Below are positions 37,445 to 47,015 of a stretch of 64,000 nucleotides of DNA, one piece after another. The stretch comes from Paenibacillus pabuli NBRC 13638 (GTDB lineage: Bacteria > Bacillota > Bacilli > Paenibacillales > Paenibacillaceae), in the NCBI RefSeq assembly GCF_001514495.1, contig NZ_BCNM01000032.1, positions 1-64,000 of the forward strand, written 5' to 3'. Below the pieces are notes generated by a model, which saw only the letters and a list, made by a program, of their open reading frames with translations, did not search any database and was not told the origin of the DNA. Numbering within the stretch: the stretch's first letter is position 1; every line of letters begins with the position of its first letter. The translations under genes and the position numbers were made by a program.

Positions 37445-40400
37445 CCTTTAGTTCCCCCTTTGATTTAAAAGCACTTTTCATGGACTCCAGAAATTTCTCT
37501 ACCAGCTCCATCATTTGCTTGTCCCCAAGCCCTTTGCCTTTGACATGTATAAGCATATGGGGTCCTTGTTCAAATTGTACACGTCTTTCGAACTGATTTC
37601 CAATGTGTGCAATTTTCGAGAGCTCAAAAGCATGTTCACGGCCTTCATAGAACTTCACCGTAAGGTCATCTCCTCGTTGAGAGATCGACTCTATGCCGTA
37701 GATTTTGCCATAAACTTTCAGTCTGGCAACAGCCAGCAGATTGATTACAGCTTCCGGAAGATCACCGAATCGGTCAACCAATTCGTCTTCCAGTTCCATC
37801 GCATCGTCGAAGGAGGCAATAACCGCCACTTTTTTATAAATTTCAATCTTCTGAATGCTGTCATAGATATAATCTGACGGCAAGTACGCATCAATACTGA
37901 GATCCAGTGTGGTGTTCCACTGATCGGATGGCACCGGCTCTTCACCGAGCATCGTAACTTTACGTTTATTGATTTCCTCTGCAAGCATTTGAGAATATAG
38001 ATCGAACCCGACGGACGCAATGAAGCCGTGCTGCTCTGCTCCGAGCAGATTACCCGCACCGCGAATCGACAGGTCACGCATCGCGATCTTGAATCCTGAA
38101 CCCAGTTCAGTGAATTCCTTGATCGATTGCAGACGTTTCTCGGCGACTTCGGTCAGTACTTTATCCCGTTGGTAGGTGAAATACGCATACGCAATCCGGT
38201 TGGAACGACCCACTCGCCCGCGCAGCTGATACAACTGGGATAGCCCCATTTTGTCCGCGTCATGTACGATCAGGGTGTTTACGTTAGGAATATCCACCCC
38301 GGTCTCGATAATGCTTGTACTGACGAGCACGTCGTATTCCCCGTCCAGGAAGTCTAGAATGGTTTTCTCCAGCTCTGTTTCCGACATCTGGCCATGCCCC
38401 ACACCGACTTTCGCTTCAGGCACCAATTCAGAGATCTCAGCAGCCATCTCCTGAATTCCCTGCACCCGGTTATACAGGTAGTAGACCTGACCGCCACGGG
38501 CCAATTCACGCTCAATGGCTTCGCGGACGAGCGCCTGACTGTGTTCAACCACATACGTCTGCACCGGGAAACGATTCTCGGGAGGTGTCTCAATAACCGA
38601 CAGATCCCGAACGCCAAGCATGGACATGTGAAGGGTACGCGGAATCGGCGTCGCTGTCAGTGTCAGCACGTCCACGTTTGTTTTCAGCTTTTTCAGTTTC
38701 TCCTTGTGCGTTACACCGAAGCGCTGCTCTTCATCCACAATTAACAGGCCAAGGTCTTTGAAGACTAGATCCTGTGACAACAAACGATGGGTACCGATGA
38801 CGATATCGACGGTGCCTGCCTTGATGCCTTTGGCCGTCTCGTTCTGTTCTTTACGTGAACGGAATCGGCTAAGTACATGAATGTTGAATGGATATCCGGA
38901 GAAGCGTTCACGGAACGTCTCATAATGCTGCTGCGCCAAAATGGTTGTAGGCACCAGTACAGCAACCTGTTTCCCCTCAATAGCAGCCTTAAACGCAGCA
39001 CGAATAGCAACCTCGGTTTTACCGTAACCGACGTCTCCACACAATAAACGATCCATTGGGCGGTTTTGTTCCATATCTTTTTTGATTTCTTCGATTGCAC
39101 GCACCTGATCACGTGTCTCATCATAAGGGAACATGTCCTCGAACTCCTGCTGTTCCGCAGAATCTTTGTCGAAACCAAAACCTTTTGACGTCTGGCGTTC
39201 CGCATAAAGCTTGATTAGATCATCAGCAATATCCTGTACAGATGTGCGGACTTTATTTTTAACTCGCGTCCACTCATTGCCGCCCAGCTTATATATCTTC
39301 GGCTCTTTCTCTTCGGAACCGACATATTTCTGAATCAGATCAATCTGCTCAATCGGTACAGACAGTTTGTCTCCACCTGCATAGAGAATATGCATGTAGT
39401 CCTTGTGAATACCGCCAACCTCAAGTGTGCCGATCCCGAGATACTTACCAATCCCGTGATTCTGGTGAACGACATAATCGCCCACTTTCAGCTCACTATA
39501 GGACTTAATTCGTTCAGCATTGTCCACATTGCGAATCGGTTTGCGCACTTTGCGCTGCTTCTGTGAGAACATCTCGCCTTCGGTAACGACAGCCAGATGA
39601 ATAGAAGGCATTTCAAAACCCGTTTGCAAGTTACCAATAAGCATTTCCGGCTCAGGGATATCATAGTCCATGAGTACCCGGCGCATCCGATCGAGTCTTT
39701 CCTCACCGTTAGCCAGCATGAGCACCTGAACTCCGGCTTTCTGCCAGCGCTCCATTTCTGCTTTGAGCACATTCATCTGACCATGGAAGTCCTGCATGCC
39801 ACGGCTGATAAAGTTGAGGATATTCTGCGGCTGGGTATGAGGAACCTGACGTAAAAAGATGGACATAAACAGCGTCTGGAATGGACGCTCATATATCAGA
39901 TCATCGCCATCCGCTGATAGATGCAAGTCAGGAAGTGTTTTCCCGTTTTGCATCAGATGCAGATTCCACTCCGACTCATCCCGGTCCAACTGTTTGGATG
40001 TCTCTGCGAGCCTTGCTGGCTCGTCGAGAACAAGCAAGGTATCTTCCGGCATGTAGTCGTAAATCGTTTTATTTTCCGGATAGAGCGGTGAAATATATTT
40101 ATACATTTCGGAGAAATACACATGCTCCCGCAAAAGTTCAATCTCCCGATGAATTTCTTCACGCAGACGCAGCTTCGCCTGCCGATCGGTCATCTTCTCC
40201 AGCTGTTGGTCAAGCAAAATAACGGCTGCATCCGCAGCCTTCTCCATACGTTCCCGATCTGCAATTAGTTCTTTGCACGGCAGTACCGTGACTTCTTCAA
40301 TCCGTTCAATGGAACGTTGATCCGCTGGGTCGAAGGTACGAATGGAATCAATCTCGTCGTCGAACAGCTCCACTCGATATGCGATGGACGATGTGACAGG

Positions 40401-40955
40401 ATAGAAATCAATAATTCCTCCGCGAACACTCATCTCACCACGTGATTCCACACGCTCCACTCGTTCATACCCGAGCTTCACCATCTCCAGCAGGAATGAA
40501 TCCAACTCAAGCGTGCTGCCCTGTTTAATTGTAATTTGGGCATTAGCCATAACTTCCGGAAGCGGAACATAACGCCGTACCCCGGAAAATGGAATAACAA
40601 CAACGCCCCTAAATCCCTGGGCGCAGCGGACTAACACATCAATACGCTGACCCAATGTTTCCGGACTGGAAACAGCGGCTTCAGCGGCAACAAGCTCATT
40701 GGCAGGATAGAGCAGTACCTGATCAGGTGAAAGCGCTTCCTGTAAATCTTCTGCAATTTTTTGCGCGGAAAACATATTGTGTGTCACAACGAGCAGCGGT
40801 CGGTTCATTTCCTGATGTAGGGCAGCCAGCATAATCTGACGAGCCGAGCCAGATAAGCCCGAAACCAATTGCTCTTTCATGCCGGATGTAATCCCGGCCG
40901 TAATGGACCCGAAGTCCGGATCTTTGGAAAAAGCCTGTATAAGTGCTTGTAACAA
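37428..40955 (-). CDS. mfd: Transcription-repair coupling factor Mfd
   Basis: A translocase of about 1175 residues that removes RNA polymerase stalled at DNA damage and recruits UvrA. Visible order: UvrB-homology region (TLLVLDEPARLAET), RNA polymerase-interacting domain around DYVVHQNHGIGKYLGI, the RecG-like motor with Walker A GDVGYGKTEVA and DEEQRFG, TATPIPRTL, and the TRCF C-terminal domain. I favour TTG at 40955 (MLQALIQAFSKD) with AGAGAGG 9 nt upstream over GTG at 40964, which touches the Shine-Dalgarno. fin lies upstream, as in B. subtilis. Confidence 0.97.
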   Translation of the reverse strand: MLQALIQAFSKDPDFGSITAGITSGMKEQLVSGLSGSARQIMLAALHQEMNRPLLVVTHNMFSAQKIAEDLQEALSPDQVLLYPANELVAAEAAVSSPETLGQRIDVLVRCAQGFRGVVVIPFSGVRRYVPLPEVMANAQITIKQGSTLELDSFLLEMVKLGYERVERVESRGEMSVRGGIIDFYPVTSSIAYRVELFDDEIDSIRTFDPADQRSIERIEEVTVLPCKELIADRERMEKAADAAVILLDQQLEKMTDRQAKLRLREEIHREIELLREHVYFSEMYKYISPLYPENKTIYDYMPEDTLLVLDEPARLAETSKQLDRDESEWNLHLMQNGKTLPDLHLSADGDDLIYERPFQTLFMSIFLRQVPHTQPQNILNFISRGMQDFHGQMNVLKAEMERWQKAGVQVLMLANGEERLDRMRRVLMDYDIPEPEMLIGNLQTGFEMPSIHLAVVTEGEMFSQKQRKVRKPIRNVDNAERIKSYSELKVGDYVVHQNHGIGKYLGIGTLEVGGIHKDYMHILYAGGDKLSVPIEQIDLIQKYVGSEEKEPKIYKLGGNEWTRVKNKVRTSVQDIADDLIKLYAERQTSKGFGFDKDSAEQQEFEDMFPYDETRDQVRAIEEIKKDMEQNRPMDRLLCGDVGYGKTEVAIRAAFKAAIEGKQVAVLVPTTILAQQHYETFRERFSGYPFNIHVLSRFRSRKEQNETAKGIKAGTVDIVIGTHRLLSQDLVFKDLGLLIVDEEQRFGVTHKEKLKKLKTNVDVLTLTATPIPRTLHMSMLGVRDLSVIETPPENRFPVQTYVVEHSQALVREAIERELARGGQVYYLYNRVQGIQEMAAEISELVPEAKVGVGHGQMSETELEKTILDFLDGEYDVLVSTSIIETGVDIPNVNTLIVHDADKMGLSQLYQLRGRVGRSNRIAYAYFTYQRDKVLTEVAEKRLQSIKEFTELGSGFKIAMRDLSIRGAGNLLGAEQHGFIASVGFDLYSQMLAEEINKRKVTMLGEEPVPSDQWNTTLDLSIDAYLPSDYIYDSIQKIEIYKKVAVIASFDDAMELEDELVDRFGDLPEAVINLLAVARLKVYGKIYGIESISQRGDDLTVKFYEGREHAFELSKIAHIGNQFERRVQFEQGPHMLIHVKGKGLGDKQMMELVEKFLESMKSAFKSKGELKDVSKV

Positions 40956-41076
40956 AAGGGGCACCTCTCTTATAACTTACTTGAGTATCTCACGCCTGCG
41001 CGCAGGTTCACCAATTTAAAATTGGATACATATTCCTTTTTGTCCTGTTTCATCATAAAGGATTCATCGCTGCTTT

Positions 41077-41097
41077 GCCACATCCGTTTGATGTGGC
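41077..41097. repeat. 8-bp perfect inverted repeat upstream of mfd
   Basis: GCCACATC and GATGTGGC flank a CGTTT centre, about 120 bp before the mfd start. No T-run follows, so an operator or RNA leader hairpin is more likely than a terminator. Confidence 0.5.
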
Positions 41098-41136
41098 TCG
41101 ACCGCAATTTGGGTACAGACTACTTTCATTCCAACT

Positions 41137-41157
41137 GAAAAGAAGCCTCAGCAGGCT
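41137..41157 (-). terminator. fin terminator
   Basis: Short AGCCT/AGGCT stem (41144-41157) with a CAGC loop followed by TCTTTTC on the minus strand. Confidence 0.5.
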
Positions 41158-41232
41158 GCCAAGGCTATAAAGGTGGAGCGGTATTCCGCAGCCCCCATCA
41201 TCTGTCATCGTTTCTTGCTGCATCGCGAGCTA

Positions 41233-41463
41233 CTATTGGAGCGGACTCGCAAGCAGACTGAGCTCAGGGTTAAGCTCCAGAGCTTCCTTGCAATAATCAC
41301 ATGTAATCCGGACGGTAATATCGCCACCGGAATTATACGCTATTATATCCCTCCGCTCGTCGGGGGTCAAGAAATGAAAGCCCAATTGTGCTTCCGTTAT
41401 CCGGGTAGAATCGATTCGTCCAATAAAAGTACGGCAATGCCTGCATACATAATTCACTGACAT
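41233..41463 (-). CDS. fin: Anti-sigma-F factor Fin (YabK)
   Basis: A 76-residue zinc-binding protein with two CxxC knuckles: Cys7/Cys10 (CRHC) and Cys55/Cys58 (CDYC). LGFHFLTPDERRDII and the CKEALELNPE end match B. subtilis Fin, made in the forespore under sigma-F and inhibiting it to allow the change to sigma-G. It sits between pth and mfd, as expected. The gene is short but the composition, CxxC pairs and synteny make it secure. Confidence 0.94.
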   Translation of the reverse strand: MSVNYVCRHCRTFIGRIDSTRITEAQLGFHFLTPDERRDIIAYNSGGDITVRITCDYCKEALELNPELSLLASPLQ

Positions 41464-41561
41464 GTTTATGCCTCCTGAACATGGTTTATACGTCCAGTAT
41501 GCCCATTAAGACTGAATTGAACCCGTATCCTGATCATTTTTCCAGTGTCACTCGCCGCAAT

Positions 41562-42122
41562 TCATCCATTGAATTTGGCCATTGTTTGTTCAAACGTGTG
41601 ATCCAGACTATACTCTAATGCATCGCAGGTCTGTTCAATCGTTTGATCGAGTGCTTCCTTTTCATTCTTCATAAACTTTGACAGCACATAGTCTACAATG
41701 GCATGTCCCGGTTCAGGTCTGGATATTCCCATCCGTACCCGGTTAAACTGCTGTGTACCCGTATGCTGAATAATGGATTTGATTCCATTATGACCACCTG
41801 CACTGCCCTGGTAACGCAATCTGACCTTGCCTGTTTCCGTGTCCATATCGTCATAGACAACAATCAGATCTTCCAGACTAACTTTATAAAAATCCATATA
41901 GGCCCTTACCGATTCACCGGACAGGTTCATAAATGTCATCGGTTTAATCAGCACGGTTTTGACACCGGCGATTACCCCTTCTCCAATCAGCGCCTTGCAC
42001 TTGCTTTGCGTAACCGAAATGCCATGGCGATCTGCCAGTCGATCGAGTGCCATAAAACCAATATTATGACGGGTTTTGGCGTAATTCGGGCCCGGGTTCC
42101 CGAGGCCGACAATCCACTTCAT
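41562..42122 (-). CDS. pth: Peptidyl-tRNA hydrolase
   Basis: A 186-residue enzyme that frees tRNA from dropped-off peptidyl-tRNA. The N-terminal GLGNPGPNYAKTRHNIGFMALD includes the catalytic His (RHNIG), then the MNLSGESV, YDDMDTETGKVRLR and GSAGGHNGIKSII segments. Full length. B. subtilis has ctc between prs and pth; here that gene is missing and an opposite-strand small ORF is present instead. Confidence 0.97.
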   Translation of the reverse strand: MKWIVGLGNPGPNYAKTRHNIGFMALDRLADRHGISVTQSKCKALIGEGVIAGVKTVLIKPMTFMNLSGESVRAYMDFYKVSLEDLIVVYDDMDTETGKVRLRYQGSAGGHNGIKSIIQHTGTQQFNRVRMGISRPEPGHAIVDYVLSKFMKNEKEALDQTIEQTCDALEYSLDHTFEQTMAKFNG

Positions 42123-42447
42123 CTCGTTCCCTCCTTTGGATCAGCGTAAGGTGAAGCATAGACTTCGATTGTTATATTTCATATAATATCAACAAAGTGA
42201 GATTCAAATTGATTATATAATTTGAACGATTATTACACCTAATCACTCCGATTGCAGTACCATCTTTCGATCGCTCTTATCCCCAGATTTTCTTTATTCC
42301 CTTAATCCAAGGGTAAAATCCGGTGATAAAGGCGCACGCTCCGCTTCTTCAGATTGGTTCTGCACTCTCCGTTTTGGTGTAAACGTCAGTTTCAACTTAT
42401 ATAGTGTTTACAGTTTTTATTCATCAACCCAGGAAGGTGAGCGGGTT
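42123..42447. other. AT-rich region upstream of pth and of the plus-strand small ORF
   Basis: 325 bp. It contains two perfect small inverted repeats: TTATAT/ATATAA around 42172-42186, and TTCAAATT/AATTTGAA at 42203-42226 with TATAAT-like sequence in the centre. A third, TGTAAAC/GTTTACA (42378-42384 and 42406-42412), flanks the likely promoter of the plus-strand ORF (TTGGTG, 18 nt, TATATA). Confidence 0.5.
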
Positions 42448-42772
42448 TTGCGCGAAGACAACGGACAACTGACTCAACATAGCGATTTTATCTATCATCT
42501 GGAATATCACGTACCTGTACAGGTATATGACCGCGACACCCATATTGAAATTGGACTTATCACCCGTTTCGATAATCAATTTGTCGAAATTGCCGACACT
42601 CTTTTTCATCGGCGCAGGTTCCGGTTTATCTCCCGCCCCGGGTACTAACCATATAAGTTGAACCATTGACTATACACTGGATCAATGCGCGGCCAGAATC
42701 ATCTCCCGATCACTATTACCACAAAGGTTTTTTCTGCCCTCTTCATTATCGTGTAATTTAGTTCAACTTATA
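42391..42772. repeat. 12-bp inverted repeats flanking the small plus-strand ORF
   Basis: TTCAACTTATAT at 42391-42402 recurs inverted at 42651-42662 (ATATAAGTTGAA). Eleven of its bases recur directly at 42762-42772. The first two copies bracket the ORF at 42448-42648; the second and third form a 12-bp inverted pair (42652-42663 with 42761-42772). Confidence 0.7.
42448..42648 (+). CDS. Small protein of unknown function, isolated on the plus strand
   Basis: A 66-residue ORF starting at TTG with AGGAAGGTGA 7 nt upstream and ending in FISRPGY. It is hydrophilic with no membrane segment or Cys. A beta-rich pattern (YHLEYHVPVQVYD, HIEIGLITRFDNQFVEI) suggests a small SH3- or PilZ-like barrel, but I do not recognise the family. 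It is the only plus-strand gene between 1.5 and 56 kb, lies where B. subtilis has ctc, and is flanked by inverted 12-mers. I think it is real because of the clear binding site, upstream promoter-like sequence and plausible codon pattern, but this needs conservation evidence. Confidence 0.55.
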   Translation: MREDNGQLTQHSDFIYHLEYHVPVQVYDRDTHIEIGLITRFDNQFVEIADTLFHRRRFRFISRPGY

Positions 42773-42814
42773 GGCCAGGGTCTGTTTCTATCTTACTCAA
42801 ACGGCACGCCGACA

Positions 42815-42852
42815 GGGGTTACATTTTCCATTGAACCGGAAAACGTAACCCC
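42815..42852 (-). terminator. Strong hairpin downstream of prs
   Basis: GGGGTTACATTTTCC (42815-42829) pairs with GGAAAACGTAACCCC (42838-42852) with one mismatch and an 8-nt loop. No T-run follows on either strand, so it may act as an RNA-stabilising 3' hairpin rather than a classic terminator. Confidence 0.6.
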
Positions 42853-42876
42853 TTCTACTACTTTATGCAGACATCC

Positions 42877-43830
42877 TTATTCAATTTCAAACAGCTTGCT
42901 GATTGACAATTCCTCATGAACCCGGATAATGGCTTCTCCGAGCAAAGGTGCCACGGACAACACTTTAAGTTTGCTTGTCGGATTGGCATGCGTAATCGGA
43001 ATGGTATCCGTAACGATGACTTCCTTCAGTGGTGCATTCTCCAAGCGTTCCATCGCAGGCCCGGACAATACCGGGTGAGTACAACATGCGTATACTTCCT
43101 TCACGCCGCCTTCCATCAGAGCATTCGCTCCCAATACAATCGTTCCCGCCGTATCAATGATATCATCGATCAGGATTGCTGTTTTGCCTTCGATGTTACC
43201 AATAATGTTCATCACTTCGCTGACGTTCGGCTCTGGACGACGTTTGTCGATAATCGCAAGTGGTGCATTCAGAAAGTCTGCCAGTTTCCGAGCGCGTACT
43301 ACACCGCCGTGGTCAGGCGAAACAACAACTGGATTTTCAATCTGTTTCGAGCGGAAATATTGAGCCAAAATCGGCACGCCGAGCAGATGATCAACCGGAA
43401 TGTCGAAGAATCCTTGAATCTGCATCGCATGCAAATCCATTGCGATTACACGGGTTGCACCCGCTTTTTCGATCAAGTTGGCAACCAGTTTCGCTGTAAT
43501 CGGGTCACGCGAACGTGCCTTACGATCCTGTCTTGCATAGCCATAGTACGGAATAACGACGTTAATTGTCTTGGCAGATGCCCGTTTGAGTGCATCTATC
43601 ATCACGAGCATTTCCATCAGGTTGTCATTAACCGGCAAGCAAGTTGACTGCACAATGTAGACGTGACAGCCCCGAACACTCTCAGAGAGTTTCACTTGGA
43701 TCTCACCATCGCTAAAGCTGGTTGTGTGAGATTCACCCATAGGAATTCCGATATAATCAGCAATTTGATGGGCAAGCTTGGGGTTAGAATTGCAAGTAAA
43801 TATTTTTAATTTCGAATCAAAATAAGTCAT
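42877..43830 (-). CDS. prs: Ribose-phosphate pyrophosphokinase
   Basis: A 317-residue enzyme making PRPP from ribose 5-phosphate and ATP, feeding purine, pyrimidine, NAD and histidine synthesis. Motifs: [10 protein letters not shown], the flexible-loop region [17 protein letters not shown] near residue 97, VVSPDHGG, and the PRPP motif [10 protein letters not shown] at about residue 223. GGAGGG precedes the ATG. It directly follows glmU after 100 nt, as in B. subtilis. Confidence 0.98.
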   Translation of the reverse strand: MTYFDSKLKIFTCNSNPKLAHQIADYIGIPMGESHTTSFSDGEIQVKLSESVRGCHVYIVQSTCLPVNDNLMEMLVMIDALKRASAKTINVVIPYYGYARQDRKARSRDPITAKLVANLIEKAGATRVIAMDLHAMQIQGFFDIPVDHLLGVPILAQYFRSKQIENPVVVSPDHGGVVRARKLADFLNAPLAIIDKRRPEPNVSEVMNIIGNIEGKTAILIDDIIDTAGTIVLGANALMEGGVKEVYACCTHPVLSGPAMERLENAPLKEVIVTDTIPITHANPTSKLKVLSVAPLLGEAIIRVHEELSISKLFEIE

Positions 43831-43930
43831 AAAATAAAAACCCTCCGTGCTGGTTCATTGGAATCTATAAGCGTCTGCGACATGTCGGCACCTCTCGATG
43901 ATCGGGAGGCAATCTGAATATCAATACCCC

Positions 43931-45331
43931 TTATTCGGGTTTGGCATTTTGTTTCTTAGCTTTGGCACGCCCGCGAATTTTCTCCGCATATCCAGGTTTG
44001 TTCTCCTGGCGTGGACGGGCAATGGCGAGATCGTTCTCGGGAACAGAGTGGGTAACCGTAGAGCCCGCAACAACATATGCGCCTTTACCTACTGTGACAG
44101 GTGCAATCAGATTGACATTGCTGCCTACGAACGCATCATCCTCAATCGTTGTTACAGCTTTATTATAACCATCATAATTCACCGTTATTGCCCCGCATCC
44201 AACATTTACATTTTTCCCTACTTTGGCATCCCCAATATAACTGAGATGAGATACTTTGGAGCCTTCATCAATTGTAGCATTTTTCACTTCGACAAAGTCA
44301 CCGATTTTTACGTTACGGCCCAGTTTGGTACCTGGACGCAGATAAGCAAATGGACCTACGGTTGCTTCCGAGCCTACTTCTGCCTGTGACAATACAGAAT
44401 GCTTAATTGTAACCCCATCCTGAATGATACTGTCTTCCACATCAGCCTGAGGGCCAATATGGCAAGCTTCTCCAATGGAAGTTGTGCCTTTGAGTATGGT
44501 TCCCGGATACAATACTGTATCTGATCCAATGGTAACATCCGCCCCGATATATGTCGATGCCGGATCGATGATCGTAACACCGTTCAACATATGTTTAACT
44601 GCCAGACGTTCACGCATGAACGCTTCTGCTTGGGATAGGGCAAGCCGATCATTAACACCGATGGATTCTGCGATGTCATCCGACATATAAGCTTCCACCA
44701 CTTCTCCATCATTACGGAAAATGCCGACAACGTCAGTGAGATAATACTCACCTTGAGCATTCTCGTTCGTCACTTTCTCCAGTGCAGCGAACAATTTGGC
44801 GTTGTCGAAGCAGTATGTGCCTGTGTTGATTTCGTTCACAGCATCTTCCTGCTCTGTGCAATCCTTTTGTTCAACAATACGTTGTACAGAACCATCTTCT
44901 CCACGAATCACGCGACCATACCCTTTCGGATTGTCCAAATGGGCCGTTAGTACCGTTGCCGCTGCTCCGCGACTCTCATGAAGTTTCATCAGACCTTCCA
45001 GCGTCTCGCTGGTCACCAGTGGTGTATCTCCACAGACTACAATAGTTGAGCCCGCTTCTCCGCCGAGCAAAGATTTAACCTGCTTTACAGCATGTCCAGT
45101 TCCCAGTTGTTCAGCCTGAAGCGCGTATTCTGCTCTGGAACCCAAAAATGACTGCACCGCTTCGGCACCGTGACCGACCACGACGACACTGCGTTCAACG
45201 CCTGCGCGAAGAGCTGCATCCAGCACGTGACCCACCATAGGTTTACCGCATACGGGATGCAGTACTTTGTACAATTTTGATTTCATCCGTTTGCCTTGCC
45301 CTGCCGCAAGAACAATTGCCATTCTTTTCAA
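43931..45331 (-). CDS. glmU: Bifunctional GlcNAc-1-phosphate uridylyltransferase/glucosamine-1-phosphate acetyltransferase
   Basis: A 466-residue enzyme giving UDP-N-acetylglucosamine for peptidoglycan and teichoic acid. The N-terminal nucleotidyltransferase domain begins [16 protein letters not shown] and has VVCGDTPLV; the C-terminal half is a left-handed beta-helix of hexapeptide repeats with the acetyltransferase residues in [25 protein letters not shown]. Start is TTG at 45331 with AGGAGGT 8-9 nt upstream; the ATG three codons later is too far away. The C-terminal tail is Lys-rich. Confidence 0.97.
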   Translation of the reverse strand: MKRMAIVLAAGQGKRMKSKLYKVLHPVCGKPMVGHVLDAALRAGVERSVVVVGHGAEAVQSFLGSRAEYALQAEQLGTGHAVKQVKSLLGGEAGSTIVVCGDTPLVTSETLEGLMKLHESRGAAATVLTAHLDNPKGYGRVIRGEDGSVQRIVEQKDCTEQEDAVNEINTGTYCFDNAKLFAALEKVTNENAQGEYYLTDVVGIFRNDGEVVEAYMSDDIAESIGVNDRLALSQAEAFMRERLAVKHMLNGVTIIDPASTYIGADVTIGSDTVLYPGTILKGTTSIGEACHIGPQADVEDSIIQDGVTIKHSVLSQAEVGSEATVGPFAYLRPGTKLGRNVKIGDFVEVKNATIDEGSKVSHLSYIGDAKVGKNVNVGCGAITVNYDGYNKAVTTIEDDAFVGSNVNLIAPVTVGKGAYVVAGSTVTHSVPENDLAIARPRQENKPGYAEKIRGRAKAKKQNAKPE

Positions 45332-45660
45332 AATTTACGACCTCCTGTTCTGAATACCCCCATCGTTAGACCTTGCCTTTATATATCCGATGAGTATCGT
45401 TCAGCCGGCCCTGCGCCGGTCTTGTTCATCGCCTGCTGTCTCTGTAATCACGCGTAACAACGCGGACACCTATGAATCGTGACCTATATGTATACGCCGT
45501 GTACCTGCGAGCTTAACCGAATCCCATGATTCCTAAGATGCCGCCCTGTAACCAAGCGCACGCTGCGCTTTTTGTTCTTTCAACATTTTGCAACAATCAG
45601 GCTGCAAATGTTCTTCTGTGAATAAACTCAATACTGAATATATCTTATTCCGGTCAAAAA
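45332..45660 (-). other. Region upstream of glmU
   Basis: About 330 bp between spoVG and glmU without a recognised gene. On the minus strand it includes AAAGCGCAGCGTGCGCTT, a GCGC-rich hairpin, and GCCGG/CCGGC (about 45411-45420) nearer glmU. I found no known riboswitch signature. Confidence 0.45.
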
Positions 45661-45693
45661 GAAAAGAGAGCCATAAGACATGGCTCTCTTTTC
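45661..45693 (-). terminator. spoVG terminator
   Basis: Perfect 14-bp stem GAAAAGAGAGCCAT (45661-45674) with its complement (45680-45693), AAGAC loop, and a T-rich tail on the minus strand. Confidence 0.9.
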
Positions 45694-45714
45694 CTTCGAA
45701 CCCCAATAATGTTC

Positions 45715-45999
45715 TCAGGCACCTTCTTCAATGACTTCTTCCTCAGTTGCAGCGCGATCATATTCAGTCAATACAGCAGCCTGAATCTTCTCACGAGTAC
45801 CGGAAGAGATCGGGTGGGCGATATCACGGAATTCTCCGTCAGGAGTCCGCTTGCTCGGCATAGCAACAAACATTCCGTTGTTACCATCAATGACACGAAT
45901 GTCATGAACGACGAATTCGTTATCGATGGTAATGGATGCGATAGCCTTCATTCTCCCTTCCGAGTTAACACGGCGGAGTCTGACATCCGTAATTTGCAT
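45715..45999 (-). CDS. spoVG: Septation and gene-regulation protein SpoVG
   Basis: A 94-residue nucleic-acid-binding protein: [53 protein letters not shown]. In B. subtilis it affects asymmetric septation and many post-exponential genes. The ATG at 45999 has AAGGTGGTGA 8 nt upstream; a GTG 15 nt earlier lies in the Shine-Dalgarno itself. A sigma-H-type promoter lies just upstream. yabJ, which normally separates purR and spoVG, is absent. Confidence 0.97.
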   Translation of the reverse strand: MQITDVRLRRVNSEGRMKAIASITIDNEFVVHDIRVIDGNNGMFVAMPSKRTPDGEFRDIAHPISSGTREKIQAAVLTEYDRAATEEEVIEEGA

Positions 46000-46040
46000 G
46001 TGTGTGTTCACCACCTTTTTCCATCAGAACTTGGTGTATA

Positions 46041-46068
46041 ATTCCACACAGCCTATACGAACTCCTTC
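46041..46068 (-). promoter_or_regulatory. Sigma-H-type promoter of spoVG
   Basis: On the minus strand AAGGAGTT (-35, 46060-46067) and GTGGAATTAT (-10, core GAAT 46041-46044) closely resemble the sigma-H promoter of B. subtilis spoVG. An AT-rich stretch upstream could be an AbrB target. Confidence 0.65.
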
Positions 46069-46122
46069 TTTTTATAACCATAAAAATGTCCTAATTTCAG
46101 GAATTTTTTTATTTAATACACA

Positions 46123-46131
46123 ATTCGACAA
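46123..46131 (-). promoter_or_regulatory. Spo0A-like box upstream of spoVG
   Basis: TTGTCGAAT on the minus strand contains the TGTCGAA core, about 60 bp upstream of the spoVG -35. Confidence 0.4.
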
Positions 46132-46187
46132 TGTTAGTGCCAGGTCGATGGAAAAGAACCTTTCCCGACATGTCATTCGTCATGATT

Positions 46188-47015
46188 CTACAGGTCAAAA
46201 TAGTTGCCAGGTTTAACAGAAATGTGTCTGCTCTTGGCATCGACAGCTGTCAGTTTCGCCAGAGACACATAATCCGTCAGGAGTCTTTCTTCCGAATCGA
46301 CCGAACCGGATTCTACTAATACCCCTACACCGGCCACCGTTGCATTAAACTCGGCCAATAGGTCGATCATCCCCTGCACAGTGCCCCCGGCTTTCATAAA
46401 GTCATCCACAATGAGTACTTTGGAGTGCTCACGCATCGCCCTGCGGGACAGGGACATGGTGTGCAGACTTTTATGAGATCCGGAGACATAATTGATACTT
46501 ACGGCTGATCCTTCCGTAGCCTGATGGTCCCTGCGCACGAGCACAACAGGCAGGTTAAGCTGGGCTCCGGTCGCATAGGCGAGCGGAATGCCTTTAGTCT
46601 CAACCGTCATCACCACATCAATATCCATATTGCCAAAGGCCGTTGCAAAAATCTTGCCGGCTTCATTCATTAATGCGGGCTGTCCAAGCAGGTCGGACAT
46701 GTACAGGTATTCCCCGGGCAGAATCCGGTCGGGCTGCGCGAGCTGGGTAGAAAGTCGTTCGGCAAAACCGAGTGCCAGTTCTCTGGACACCTTTGGAATC
46801 CATTTTACGCCTCCGGCTGCCCCAGCTAGTGTATGCAGTTCTCCCGAACCACCTTCTTCGAACACTTCCTTGATAATCGCCAAATCTTCGCTGATCGAAG
46901 ATTTCGCAGCTCCATAGCGTTCGGCAAATGTAGTCAACGGAATAACCGTATGCGGTCTCGATAATAGGTACTGCGTCATTTCAACCAGCCTTGCGCTTCG
47001 TTTTAATTTCTTCAC
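46188..47015 (-). CDS. purR: Pur operon repressor PurR
   Basis: A 275-residue repressor of purine genes, responsive to PRPP. N-terminal winged helix (residues about 1-73: RSARLVEMTQYLLSRPHTVIPL) joins a phosphoribosyltransferase-fold domain with the PRPP motif VLIVDDFMKAGGTVQGM near residue 203. Complete. It sits between ispE and spoVG. Confidence 0.96.
   Translation of the reverse strand: MKKLKRSARLVEMTQYLLSRPHTVIPLTTFAERYGAAKSSISEDLAIIKEVFEEGGSGELHTLAGAAGGVKWIPKVSRELALGFAERLSTQLAQPDRILPGEYLYMSDLLGQPALMNEAGKIFATAFGNMDIDVVMTVETKGIPLAYATGAQLNLPVVLVRRDHQATEGSAVSINYVSGSHKSLHTMSLSRRAMREHSKVLIVDDFMKAGGTVQGMIDLLAEFNATVAGVGVLVESGSVDSEERLLTDYVSLAKLTAVDAKSRHISVKPGNYFDL

Noticed and set aside
42916-43647. 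A 243-codon plus-strand frame opposite prs
   Set aside because: Cys/His/Asn-rich composition typical of antisense frames; prs on the other strand is complete and conserved.
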